Source: Actinomycetota bacterium (GTDB taxonomy: Bacteria > Actinomycetota > Humimicrobiia > Humimicrobiales > Humimicrobiaceae). Taken from it: DNA of 10,591 nucleotides. Each line of letters starts with the position of its first letter. Positions within the stretch are counted from its first letter, which is position 1. The stretch spans positions 1 to 10,591 of the forward strand of contig JAMCSM010000081.1 of NCBI GenBank assembly GCA_023380915.1. Reading direction: 5' to 3'. The notes under the pieces are model-generated. The model had not been told where the DNA came from. It ran no database searches and saw only the letters and a list, made by a program, of their open reading frames with translations. This document shows, one piece after another, positions 1 to 5,666 of this stretch. Made by a program: the position numbers and the translations under genes.

Positions 1-224
1 TCTCCAAGATTGAGGTTTTCCCTGACATCAAGCTTCAATATTTTTGAAGCTTCTTCAGTTTCCTTTTTTCTTGTTTCTTCATCACCATTGGAAGATAACT
101 CAGCTTCTGTTAAATCAATGATTCCGATTTTATAGCCTTTATCTTTCATCTTTAAAAGAAGGCCGCCGCAGGCCATATCAGCATCATCAGGATGAGCACT
201 GAAAGCCAATACATCTATTTCCAT
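1..224 (-). CDS. bshB: Bacillithiol deacetylase BshB (PIG-L family), N-terminal part only
   Basis: Only the first 74 codons lie in the window; the gene runs off the left edge. The translation starts MEIDVLAFSAHPDDADMACG, the N-terminal block of PIG-L/LmbE zinc-dependent N-deacetylases: the AHPDD motif at residues 10-14 supplies zinc ligands His11 and Asp14. It continues with a GIIDLT-x-AEL segment and an E-x-R-x-x-E stretch typical of the BshB1 type. BshB removes the acetyl group from N-acetylglucosaminyl-malate in the cytoplasm, the second step of bacillithiol synthesis. The ATG at 224 follows a good ribosome binding site, GAGGAAA (237-231), that overlaps the bshC stop. Its position directly after bshC, the gene for the next step, favours BshB over other PIG-L deacetylases. 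Confidence 0.87.
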   Translation of the reverse strand, partial: MEIDVLAFSAHPDDADMACGGLLLKMKDKGYKIGIIDLTEAELSSNGDEETRKKETEEASKILKLDVRENLNLG

Positions 225-235
225 TTTTTATTTCC

Positions 236-1966
236 TCAGGATATCATTATAAATTTATGTTTAAAATCCAAAATTTTGAAATGCCTGTATAATTCATCTA
301 TAAAAGTAAAATCATATTTATTTATATAATTGAAAACACTTAATTCTCTTTCCTGCAAATTATTATAAGGAAAGATATTAAGATAAATTTTATCAAAATT
401 CTCAACAATATGGGTGTTATTTTTTTTATATTCCGCATAAATTTTTTTTCTGAGCACCATTATTTCATTTGAGAGATTTCTGTTTATTCTGTCAAAAGAG
501 TTGCCGGTTTCAATGCCCCTGCCCTGGATACTCTCTTTTGCCTTTTCCAGTTCTGAAATAATGCCTTTCCCAAGATTATTCATAACCTGCTCCAAATCAA
601 CATTATCCATGTTGCGGCTCATAACCTTTTTCAGCAGCTCTTCTCTGTCAAGATTGAAGTCCTCCGGTATCAAATTGAATCTTTCCATTTGTTTTTTTAA
701 CTTATTTTCTATGACAGTTGCAGAAAACCTGGGGTATATGATAGGCATTTTTTTGTTCATGGATTCATATACTCTGTTCAACTGGGCAAAATAACTTACT
801 TCTCCAGGGCCGCAAACAGAGCACAAAACCGGCAGTATCGTATCCTGGAAAATGGGCCTCAAGACAACATTCAAACTAATATCAGCAATATTCTCTTTAA
901 CCATGGCTGACAATTGCTCCATGTTAAATAATTTCCCGGAAAATTCATAAGAATCTCTATCGGTTCTGGAAATTTTTTGCCTTGATCCATTAAAATCCGA
1001 AAAAAAATTAAGTCCGGTTTCAACAGGAATTATCTGCGCATGATATCCCCTGCCAGTAAGTTTTTGCCCCTCCCCGGTAATTAAATCATTAATAAGAGGT
1101 GAATTATCAATATCATATTCAACTAAATCCATTGCCATTTTTTTTAACTCAGGTTCCGAAGGATCTATGACTACCAATCCGTATCTGGAAAACATTTTAG
1201 AAATTATAATAGAAAAAAGGGCAGAAAAATTAATTTCCCCACTATTGGCATTGTTGGCTTTGTTAATATTATTATCCTTGTTAATGGTGGAATCACTTTT
1301 TATGCCATAATTCAAGCACTCAGTTAAAAAATCAGAAATTTTTACAGTGAATTCAGTATCACTAAAGGAATTGATAACATCATTTATTTTTTCTTTAATA
1401 TATTCGTATGGAAAATAAATATTTGAAAATCGGGCTCCGGCAGTCTGGTTTTTTATTCTTGAAGGGTCAAGTCTTATTTTTTGCAATTCATTTTGCAGAA
1501 TATTGATACTATTTATTTCTTTAAAATTATTATCGTCTGAAGCATTCCAAAAAAATGGAATAATTTTTACTCCTAAAAGTCCCTGGCAAAACTCACATAA
1601 TTTTAAAATTGTAAGTATTTTATATATTATAAAAATTGGTCCGGTAAAAAAACCAGGCTGCTGCCCTCCTATGACAACAAGAGCTCCATTGTCTTTGAGA
1701 CTTTTAATGTTCTCGATAGCTTGCTGGCTGCAGCCGATTTTCCTGTTATATGCTAAAAGAACATCTGCCACCTGGTTCTTTAAGCCTTTATCATATTCCG
1801 AGTCCAAATCTTTTTGTCTTTTTTTGTAAGACTCGATAATTCTATAATCATAGGAATAATAATTTTTAATCTTTTCAAAATTAAAAATATAATCAAAAAA
1901 CAGGTTATTGTAGTAAAATTTTTTTGATTCTATACTATTTGATTCCATTCTTTCCATTAATTTCAT
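236..1966 (-). CDS. bshC: Bacillithiol biosynthesis cysteine-adding enzyme BshC
   Basis: A 576-residue protein, slightly longer than the usual roughly 540. BshC is the cytoplasmic ligase thought to add cysteine to glucosaminyl-malate, the last step of bacillithiol synthesis. The family signature GGQQPGFFTGP is at residues 100-110, followed by IYK; PFFWNASDDNNFKEIN at 137-152 matches the conserved P-x-FW-x-A-(E/D)-D block; RPIFQDTILPVL (370-381), CGPGEVSYFAQL (385-396) and PRFSATVIE (412-420) are the core Rossmann-like motifs. The last 150 residues are charged and helical, as expected for the C-terminal coiled coil, ending with the conserved F-P-x-x-x-LQER (532-540). Residues 224-243 are an Asn/Lys-rich low-complexity insertion. 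The start is uncertain: ATG codons 1, 4 and 7 are all possible and none has a strong ribosome binding site. bshB follows after 11 bp, so the two form an operon. Confidence 0.95.
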   Translation of the reverse strand: MKLMERMESNSIESKKFYYNNLFFDYIFNFEKIKNYYSYDYRIIESYKKRQKDLDSEYDKGLKNQVADVLLAYNRKIGCSQQAIENIKSLKDNGALVVIGGQQPGFFTGPIFIIYKILTILKLCEFCQGLLGVKIIPFFWNASDDNNFKEINSINILQNELQKIRLDPSRIKNQTAGARFSNIYFPYEYIKEKINDVINSFSDTEFTVKISDFLTECLNYGIKSDSTINKDNNINKANNANSGEINFSALFSIIISKMFSRYGLVVIDPSEPELKKMAMDLVEYDIDNSPLINDLITGEGQKLTGRGYHAQIIPVETGLNFFSDFNGSRQKISRTDRDSYEFSGKLFNMEQLSAMVKENIADISLNVVLRPIFQDTILPVLCSVCGPGEVSYFAQLNRVYESMNKKMPIIYPRFSATVIENKLKKQMERFNLIPEDFNLDREELLKKVMSRNMDNVDLEQVMNNLGKGIISELEKAKESIQGRGIETGNSFDRINRNLSNEIMVLRKKIYAEYKKNNTHIVENFDKIYLNIFPYNNLQERELSVFNYINKYDFTFIDELYRHFKILDFKHKFIMIS

Positions 1967-1992
1967 AATCTTTTTGCATTGCCTATGTATGA

Positions 1993-1998
1993 ATTATA
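1993..1998 (-). promoter_or_regulatory. Candidate -10 box for the bshC-bshB operon
   Basis: On the minus strand this is a perfect TATAAT, 26 bp before the first bshC ATG, which would give a leader of about 20 nt. No good -35 hexamer is seen 16-18 bp upstream, and the surroundings are extremely AT-rich, so a chance match is quite possible. Confidence 0.3.
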
Positions 1999-2168
1999 TA
2001 ATTTTAAGGTTCATAAATATATATTAGAGGGGATATTGAAAATTAATATTTTGGATAAGTTTTATATTTTTTATATTTTTTTTATTTTTTATTTTGATAA
2101 TTTGGAAATTTGTTTTAAAATATTAATAACTTATAAATACCAATTGTTCTTCATACATAAAAATATAT

Positions 2169-2197
2169 TTATAAAAAATATAAATTTGCTATATAAT
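2169..2197 (+). promoter_or_regulatory. Candidate promoter for the zinc-ribbon gene
   Basis: A perfect TATAAT at 2192-2197, with TTATAA (3 of 6 matches to TTGACA) 17 bp upstream at 2169-2174. Transcription would start near 2204, about 28 nt before the ATG, leaving room for the strong GGGGG-containing ribosome binding site at 2219-2226. Confidence 0.45.
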
Positions 2198-2231
2198 GTT
2201 CAAAACCAATAATAACAGAAGGGGGAATTAA

Positions 2232-2381
2232 ATGGACGCTTACTGTGTAAAATGTAAAGCAAAAGTAGAAATCAAGGATCCAAAAGAAGTAAAAATGAAA
2301 AATGACAGGCCTGCTGTCAGCGGTACATGTTCTAAATGCGGTACCAAGGTATTCAAAATTAAATCCAAATCAGATAAATAG
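2232..2381 (+). CDS. Small DUF5679-type zinc-ribbon protein
   Basis: A 49-residue, lysine-rich protein. It carries two Cys-x-x-Cys knuckles, CVKC at residues 5-8 and CSKC at 34-37, about 25 residues apart, so a single zinc ribbon is expected. The pattern AYCVKCK, then a charged region, then GTCSKCGTKVFKI, matches my memory of the DUF5679 family; its function is not known to me, though a nucleic-acid- or protein-binding role is plausible for a cytoplasmic ribbon of this size. The ATG is set by the purine-rich site AGAAGGGGG ending 6-7 nt upstream. It stands alone: bshC is divergent on the left, and the terminator-like hairpins at 2560-2630 separate it from ilvE. Confidence 0.85.
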   Translation: MDAYCVKCKAKVEIKDPKEVKMKNDRPAVSGTCSKCGTKVFKIKSKSDK

Positions 2382-2434
2382 AATTTTTCCAAAACATTTT
2401 GAATGACTGTTATAGAAAAATATAAATAAAGCTG

Positions 2435-2460
2435 AATTTGGCGTGATTTAGTGCCAGATT
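2435..2460. other. Short imperfect hairpin after the zinc-ribbon gene
   Basis: AATTTGGC (2435-2442) can pair with GCCAGATT (2453-2460): eight pairs including one G-U, loop of 10. No T-run follows directly on either strand, so it is not a convincing terminator. It lies 54 bp after the stop codon and may simply stabilise the 3' end, or be chance. Confidence 0.3.
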
Positions 2461-2559
2461 AAAATTAAAAAAATTTATATTTAATTGTTTTGTAAAGTAT
2501 AAGTTTTATATGGTATTACGGTTTTTCAAAAAAAGTATTTAACTTTATATAAATATAGT

Positions 2560-2609
2560 AAATAAGTAGGGATGGTGGGTGTTAGCTTCCCTACTTATTT
2601 TTATTATTG
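2560..2609 (+). terminator. Rho-independent terminator candidate, first of two
   Basis: A perfect 13-bp inverted repeat, AAATAAGTAGGGA (2560-2572) against TCCCTACTTATTT (2588-2600), with a 15-nt G-rich loop, followed by a T-rich tail (TTATTATT). It probably ends transcription from the zinc-ribbon gene, although it lies about 180 bp after the stop. The length of stem and loop also allows a structured leader or small RNA end. Confidence 0.6.
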
Positions 2610-2636
2610 GCAGTCAGGCTGCCAATTTTATTATTG
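2606..2636 (+). terminator. Rho-independent terminator candidate, second of two
   Basis: ATTGGCAG (2606-2613) pairs perfectly with CTGCCAAT (2619-2626) across a 5-nt loop (TCAGG), followed by TTTTATTATT. This is a compact, classic terminator shape only 5 bp after the previous hairpin, so the two work in tandem or form a leader attenuator ahead of ilvE. No T-box consensus was found. Confidence 0.6.
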
Positions 2637-2663
2637 GAGTAATTCTGCGCCTTATCTGTTTTC

Positions 2664-2696
2664 TTGCAAAAAATAAGGAATTAAGTAAAATATAAT
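2664..2696 (+). promoter_or_regulatory. Candidate ilvE promoter
   Basis: A perfect TATAAT at 2691-2696; the only TTG-type hexamer upstream is TTGCAA at 2664-2669, with a spacer of 21 bp, longer than ideal. It would start transcription near 2703, about 22 nt before the ilvE ATG and after the tandem hairpins. The spacing makes this a modest call. Confidence 0.35.
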
Positions 2697-2724
2697 AAAT
2701 TTAAAATTAAAGCGGGAAATAAAA

Positions 2725-3645
2725 ATGGAACATCCAAAATATGCTTTTTTCCTGGGGAAAATAGTACCCATAAGTGAGGCAAAAATTGACATCAGGACAA
2801 ATGCTCTGCAGTATGGTACCGCAATTTTTGAGGGCATTAGAAGTTACTGGAATGAAAAAAATAATAAAAATTATGTTTTCAGGCTGCAGGATCATTATAA
2901 AAGATTTTTCAGTAATGCAAATATAATGATGCTTAAAATAAATTACAGCCTGGATGAATTATGCAGGATAACCCTTGAACTTTTAAAAAAAGAAGATTAT
3001 AAGGAAGATTCTTACATAAGGCCTTTTGCTTACAACAGCGGTACAAAAATCGGACCCAAGCTCATTGGTAATGATCAGGACTTGTTCATATATACAACAC
3101 CAATGGGTGATTATCTTGATACTTCCAGGCCAAACAATGTTTGTATCTCTTCATGGGCGAGAATACCCGATAACTGCATCCCTCCAAGAGCCAAGATATC
3201 CGGTGCCTATGTGAACTCTGCAATCCAAAAAACAGAAGCTCTTTTAAATGGTTATGACGAAGCAATTGTTCTGACATCCAACGGACAGCATATCAGCGAA
3301 GGAAGTGCGATGAATATTTTTATGGTCAAAAATGGCAGCCTTGTCACTCCTCCAGTTGTTGATGACATTCTTGAAGGGATAACAAGGGACACTGTCATAA
3401 AAATAGCCGGTGATATGCTGGGCATACCCACCATAGAAAGATCCATTGACAGAACAGAAATTTATACAGCAGATGAGCTGTTTTTCTGCGGCACAGGTGC
3501 CCAGATTTCTCCAATTGGCAGTGTCGATAAAAGAACTATAAGCACGGGTCAAATAGGTACATTGACAAAAAAACTGCAGGATATCTATATCAAACTGGTG
3601 AAAAATAAACTTGCAGAATACAGCGCCTGGTGTACGGAAGTTTAA
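2725..3645 (+). CDS. ilvE: Branched-chain amino acid aminotransferase
   Basis: A 306-residue fold-type IV, pyridoxal-phosphate-dependent aminotransferase of normal family length. It would catalyse the reversible transamination of valine, leucine and isoleucine with 2-oxoglutarate in the cytoplasm, the last step of branched-chain synthesis. Visible family features: LQYGTAIFEGIRSY (28-41), the phosphate-contact arginine R60 in HYKRFF, the PLP-lysine K157 in RAKISGAYVNS, glutamate E192 in HISEGSAMNIF which contacts the ring nitrogen, EGITRD (217-222), and the GTGAQISPI loop (256-264) that binds cofactor phosphate. The ATG follows the moderate site GCGGGAAA 4-5 nt upstream. A D-amino acid transaminase or aminodeoxychorismate lyase is less likely because YGTAIFEGIRSY and GTGAQI match IlvE. 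No other ilv or leu gene is in the window, so it is monocistronic here. Confidence 0.93.
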   Translation: MEHPKYAFFLGKIVPISEAKIDIRTNALQYGTAIFEGIRSYWNEKNNKNYVFRLQDHYKRFFSNANIMMLKINYSLDELCRITLELLKKEDYKEDSYIRPFAYNSGTKIGPKLIGNDQDLFIYTTPMGDYLDTSRPNNVCISSWARIPDNCIPPRAKISGAYVNSAIQKTEALLNGYDEAIVLTSNGQHISEGSAMNIFMVKNGSLVTPPVVDDILEGITRDTVIKIAGDMLGIPTIERSIDRTEIYTADELFFCGTGAQISPIGSVDKRTISTGQIGTLTKKLQDIYIKLVKNKLAEYSAWCTEV

Positions 3646-3768
3646 TACGTAATATCTCAAATTTATATTATCAGGGCTGCTTATAAAATACTGTCAGTTT
3701 TTGTCTAAAATAACAACTTTAAAATCTTCTCATGGATAAACAATTTATTTGGTTTGAATTCTCTCTCC

Positions 3769-3951
3769 TTATTTAGCAATACCCAGAAATTTTTTAATAT
3801 GATTTGCTAATGAATTATCTATTTCTTGATGTCTTGGAATCGGTTGTTTTTGTCCAGTCTTGGGATTTATATAAATATCATGCCTTGAACCACTTCTCAG
3901 TAATATACAGCCTTCTTTTTTCAACAATTTTACTAATTCACTGCGTTTCAT
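3769..3951 (-). CDS. hicA: HicA-type mRNA interferase toxin
   Basis: A 60-residue protein with the complete HicA fold. It opens with MKRSELVKLLKKEGC, then the diagnostic GSRHDIYINP segment containing the catalytic histidine H24, then PIPRHQEI and a short C-terminal helix ending KKFLGI. HicA is a double-stranded-RNA-binding-like ribonuclease that cuts mRNA when its antitoxin is lost. Its ATG overlaps the hicB stop in an ATGA arrangement and there is no good ribosome binding site of its own (AAAAGAAA is weak), so translation is probably coupled to hicB. The order antitoxin then toxin is the reverse of the E. coli hicAB locus but is common elsewhere. The catalytic histidine is present and the frame is intact, so the toxin looks active. 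Confidence 0.92.
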   Translation of the reverse strand: MKRSELVKLLKKEGCILLRSGSRHDIYINPKTGQKQPIPRHQEIDNSLANHIKKFLGIAK

Positions 3952-4139
3952 ACTGAGATTTCTTTTAATTGATAATCTAAGGGAACGTCATCCATAAGCA
4001 TTAACTTATAAGCATCCTTTAGGTTTTCTTCAAGTTCTTCAAGGGTTTCACCCTGGCTCATAATTTCAGGGTGCTCAAGAATTTTACCCAACCAGAATTT
4101 TTTACTTTTCCAATAGACCATTTTAATTTTTGTATACAT
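3948..4139 (-). CDS. hicB: HicB-type antitoxin, short form
   Basis: A 63-residue antitoxin of the HicB/UPF0150 fold: MYTKIKMVYWKSKKFWLGKI forms the first strands, followed by HPEIMSQGETLEELEENLKDAYKLML, the characteristic G-x-T-x-x-E-A-x-x-N-x-x-E-like helix. It should bind and block the active site of HicA. The open frame extends to a GTG at 4148, but that codon is part of the ribosome binding site AGGTGA (4150-4145); the ATG at 4139, five nt after this site, is the better start. The protein ends shortly after the fold and has no C-terminal helix-turn-helix or ribbon-helix-helix domain, so it is unlikely to repress its own promoter alone. It overlaps hicA by 4 nt. Confidence 0.9.
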   Translation of the reverse strand: MYTKIKMVYWKSKKFWLGKILEHPEIMSQGETLEELEENLKDAYKLMLMDDVPLDYQLKEISV

Positions 4140-4191
4140 TTTTATCACCTAATAATTAAAATTTTCGAAATTAAAATCTGATTTATTAAGA

Positions 4192-4220
4192 ATTATAGCA
4201 CGTTAGTATTATAATATAAA
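4192..4220 (-). promoter_or_regulatory. hicBA promoter with extended -10
   Basis: On the minus strand: TTTATA (4 of 6 matches to TTGACA) at 4220-4215, a 17-bp spacer, then TG-C-TATAAT with TATAAT at 4197-4192. The extended -10 TG makes this one of the best promoters in the window. Transcription would start near 4185. The leader holds a 9-bp direct repeat, AATTAAAAT at 4169-4177 and 4154-4162, on either side of the palindrome TTTCGAAA; this could be an operator but may be chance in AT-rich DNA. Confidence 0.65.
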
Positions 4221-4346
4221 AATATCCGGTACTAAATCTGTCTATTTTTAAATTCTAATCACCTAATACCAATATATTGCAGTATTTTTGATAGGGTCCA
4301 TGAAGCTTTATTTTATTATAGCAGATAGTGTTATTAAATATTGTTT

Positions 4347-4355
4347 TGGTATAAT
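4347..4355 (+). promoter_or_regulatory. Extended -10 promoter for the 170-residue orphan gene
   Basis: TG-G-TATAAT, with the perfect -10 box at 4350-4355 and the TG at 4347-4348. No recognisable -35 lies 16-18 bp upstream, which extended -10 promoters can tolerate. Transcription would start near 4362, giving a 28-nt leader. Confidence 0.5.
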
Positions 4356-4389
4356 TAAGGAAATTTAAATTAAATGGAATTTTAAAAAC

Positions 4390-4902
4390 ATGCGGCCAAT
4401 CAGATGGACAAGAAGAGGAAATATTGAACCTGATTATTCAGCAGCAGTTGTTGAAAAATTTATAATTGGGCTTGATAAAAATGATTATGATTCCATATCT
4501 GTATTCTTAAGTGAAGAATTTAAGGAAATTATAAAAAACTTTAAGGTCCTGGGGACAACAGATAAGACATACCCAACCGTAAATGAGGCTTTTCCCGCGA
4601 TGACTGCAATTATGGACCTAAATAAAAATATTATAAAAGATTCGGATGGGAAACCCTTGCATATGCAAGATAAAATAGGACAGTATCAGGTAGGTAGCTT
4701 AAAATTTATCAGATATTTCGCAATGAAAAGTTATTCCAGCGTATTATTTTATAAAGCAAAATATTCAAATGAGCCAAACGGATATGTAAGAGTTCATATT
4801 GACTTTAAGAATGAAAATGGAAAAATGCTTATATCAGGTTTCGGATTTATCTCAAAAACATTGTTAAAGTATATTAGAAATAAAAAGCAGGCAGTGGATT
4901 AA
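4390..4902 (+). CDS. Uncharacterised 170-residue protein between two toxin-antitoxin loci
   Basis: I do not recognise this protein. It is soluble, with no signal peptide or membrane segment. After a basic start (RPIRWTRRGN) comes a helical part (residues 18-52, ending in EEFKEIIKNF), a less regular middle, and a C-terminal run of alternating hydrophobic strands (SSVLFYKAKYS, GYVRVHIDFKNENGKMLISGFGFI, about 116-154) closed by a basic tail. Helices followed by a curved sheet of this size recall NTF2/SnoaL-like or DUF3887-like folds, but this is only a shape argument and no active site is evident. The ATG is the first possible start after an in-frame TAA at 4366; the ribosome binding site is poor (ATGGAA about 8 nt upstream). 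The gene is divergent from hicBA and convergent with brnTA, and has its own promoter-like sequence. Confidence 0.75.
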   Translation: MRPIRWTRRGNIEPDYSAAVVEKFIIGLDKNDYDSISVFLSEEFKEIIKNFKVLGTTDKTYPTVNEAFPAMTAIMDLNKNIIKDSDGKPLHMQDKIGQYQVGSLKFIRYFAMKSYSSVLFYKAKYSNEPNGYVRVHIDFKNENGKMLISGFGFISKTLLKYIRNKKQAVD

Positions 4903-4996
4903 GACCGATGTATTATTGTGGAGATTATGATTTATCAAATATATAATTATTAAAAATGATATCCCTTACAGATATAAGTTACTGGTGCTAATTGTA

Positions 4997-5038
4997 TTTG
5001 GAAACATTAGATTCTGATGACATTAAAATGTTTCTAAG
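4997..5038. repeat. 12-bp imperfect inverted repeat between convergent genes
   Basis: TTTGGAAACATT (4997-5008) can pair with AATGTTTCTAAG (5027-5038): 12 pairs with two G-U wobbles, around an 18-nt loop; the inner eight pairs are perfect. It lies between the orphan gene and the end of brnA, where a bidirectional terminator would be expected, but neither side has a T-run. It may act as a 3' stabiliser or Rho-linked end. Confidence 0.4.
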
Positions 5039-5079
5039 CAAAGAAATCTTAACATCATACGCTATGCTCAGCCAGATTT

Positions 5080-5304
5080 TCAAGATACTTTTTCAAGACG
5101 CTCTGCTAGCCATACTTTAATAATTGACTGCCGGGGTATACCTAGCTTTTTTGCCTCTTTATCCAACAAATCAATCATCCATAATGGGAAATCTACATTG
5201 ACTCTCTTTTGTTCTTGTTTTGGCCTTTTTGCTTTAGGAATATCAAGGTGTTCAAGGATTTCTTTATTTTCATCAAATTTCTTATCAAATTCATTAGCTT
5301 TCAT
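5080..5304 (-). CDS. brnA: BrnA-type antitoxin (ribbon-helix-helix)
   Basis: A 74-residue antitoxin. The N-terminal half (MKANEFDKKFDENKEILEHL onward) is the charged, flexible toxin-binding arm; the second half, QKRVNVDFPLWMIDLLDKEA then KKLGIPRQSIIKVWLAERLE, is a CopG/BrnA ribbon-helix-helix with the DNA-contact strand RVNVDFP near residue 35 and two helices after it. BrnA neutralises BrnT and represses the shared promoter as a dimer or larger complex. The open frame reaches a TTG at 5313, but that lies immediately against the strong site AGGAGG (5319-5314), too close to be used; the ATG at 5304, nine nt away, is the real start. The gene overlaps the end of brnT by 11 nt, and its ribosome binding site is inside the brnT coding region. 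Confidence 0.88.
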   Translation of the reverse strand: MKANEFDKKFDENKEILEHLDIPKAKRPKQEQKRVNVDFPLWMIDLLDKEAKKLGIPRQSIIKVWLAERLEKVS

Positions 5305-5554
5305 ATATATCAACCTCCTCTTTTCTGGATCGTCTAGCTGAAATAATTCTTATCTTTTCACTCCGGTATGTAATAACTCCTGACCAGTGCTTATCTGAAA
5401 TCTTTCCAATAACAAGAAATCTTAGTTCATCACTGGTTTTTACTGGAATTTCAATAAAGTCTGGGTCATCCCAAAGTTTTTGAGCTTCATAAAAATCAAT
5501 TCCGTGTTTTTCTTTGTTGATTTTACTTTTGTTTTGGTCAAACTCAAATTCCAT
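5294..5554 (-). CDS. brnT: BrnT-type ribonuclease toxin
   Basis: An 86-residue BrnT toxin of the RelE/ParE-like fold. Characteristic features: the start MEFEFDQNKSKINKEKHGIDF (KHG at 16-18, normally followed by F-x-E-A as here in FYEAQKLWDDP), a central strand LRFLVIGKIS, and the C-terminal block YRSEKIRIISARRSRKEE, whose arginines R64, R69, R74 and R75 correspond to the basic, catalytically important cluster of BrnT. BrnT inhibits translation by cutting RNA. Toxin-first order followed by brnA is the usual arrangement for this family. There is almost no space for a leader: the -10 box ends only 9 bp before the ATG, and no ribosome binding site is present. The full set of arginines suggests an active toxin. 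Confidence 0.9.
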   Translation of the reverse strand: MEFEFDQNKSKINKEKHGIDFYEAQKLWDDPDFIEIPVKTSDELRFLVIGKISDKHWSGVITYRSEKIRIISARRSRKEEVDIYES

Positions 5555-5555
5555 A

Positions 5556-5570
5556 GTATAGTTATTATAC
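5556..5570. promoter_or_regulatory. Candidate BrnA operator on the -10 box
   Basis: A short palindrome, GTATA-5 nt-TATAC, covers the -10 box and the expected transcription start of brnTA. Ribbon-helix-helix antitoxins of this family bind palindromes in their own promoter, so position and symmetry fit autorepression. The arms are only five bases and AT-rich. Confidence 0.4.
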
Positions 5571-5591
5571 CTTTTATATACCTAGAGTCAA
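5564..5591 (-). promoter_or_regulatory. brnTA promoter
   Basis: On the minus strand TTGACT (5591-5586, five of six matches) is followed by a 16-bp spacer and a perfect TATAAT (5569-5564). Transcription should start near 5557, only about three nt before the brnT ATG at 5554, which implies a practically leaderless mRNA. This is the best -35/-10 pair in the window. Confidence 0.75.
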
Positions 5592-5666
5592 TTCTTTTTA
5601 AGTTCGCCTATTACTAAAAGATTTTTTATATTGATTATTCACTATCCCAAGCCACCTTCCCTCACT

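Noticed and set aside
501..794. Plus-strand frame opposite bshC
   Set aside because: It is a complement of the clearly coding bshC sequence, with no similarity to a known family and no ribosome binding site.
1979..2212. A 77-codon plus-strand open frame before the zinc-ribbon gene
   Set aside because: It is almost pure Ile/Phe/Tyr/Asn/Lys, as expected from chance translation of very AT-rich DNA, has no ribosome binding site, and covers the bshC and zinc-ribbon promoter regions.
2550..2640. T-box riboswitch before ilvE
   Set aside because: The first hairpin carries GGTGGG, but the conserved T-box AGGGTGGNACCGCG sequence and a specifier stem are absent.
3244..3660. Minus-strand 138-codon frame opposite ilvE
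   Set aside because: It is opposite the conserved ilvE reading frame, Cys/Phe/Ile-rich, with no recognisable domain.
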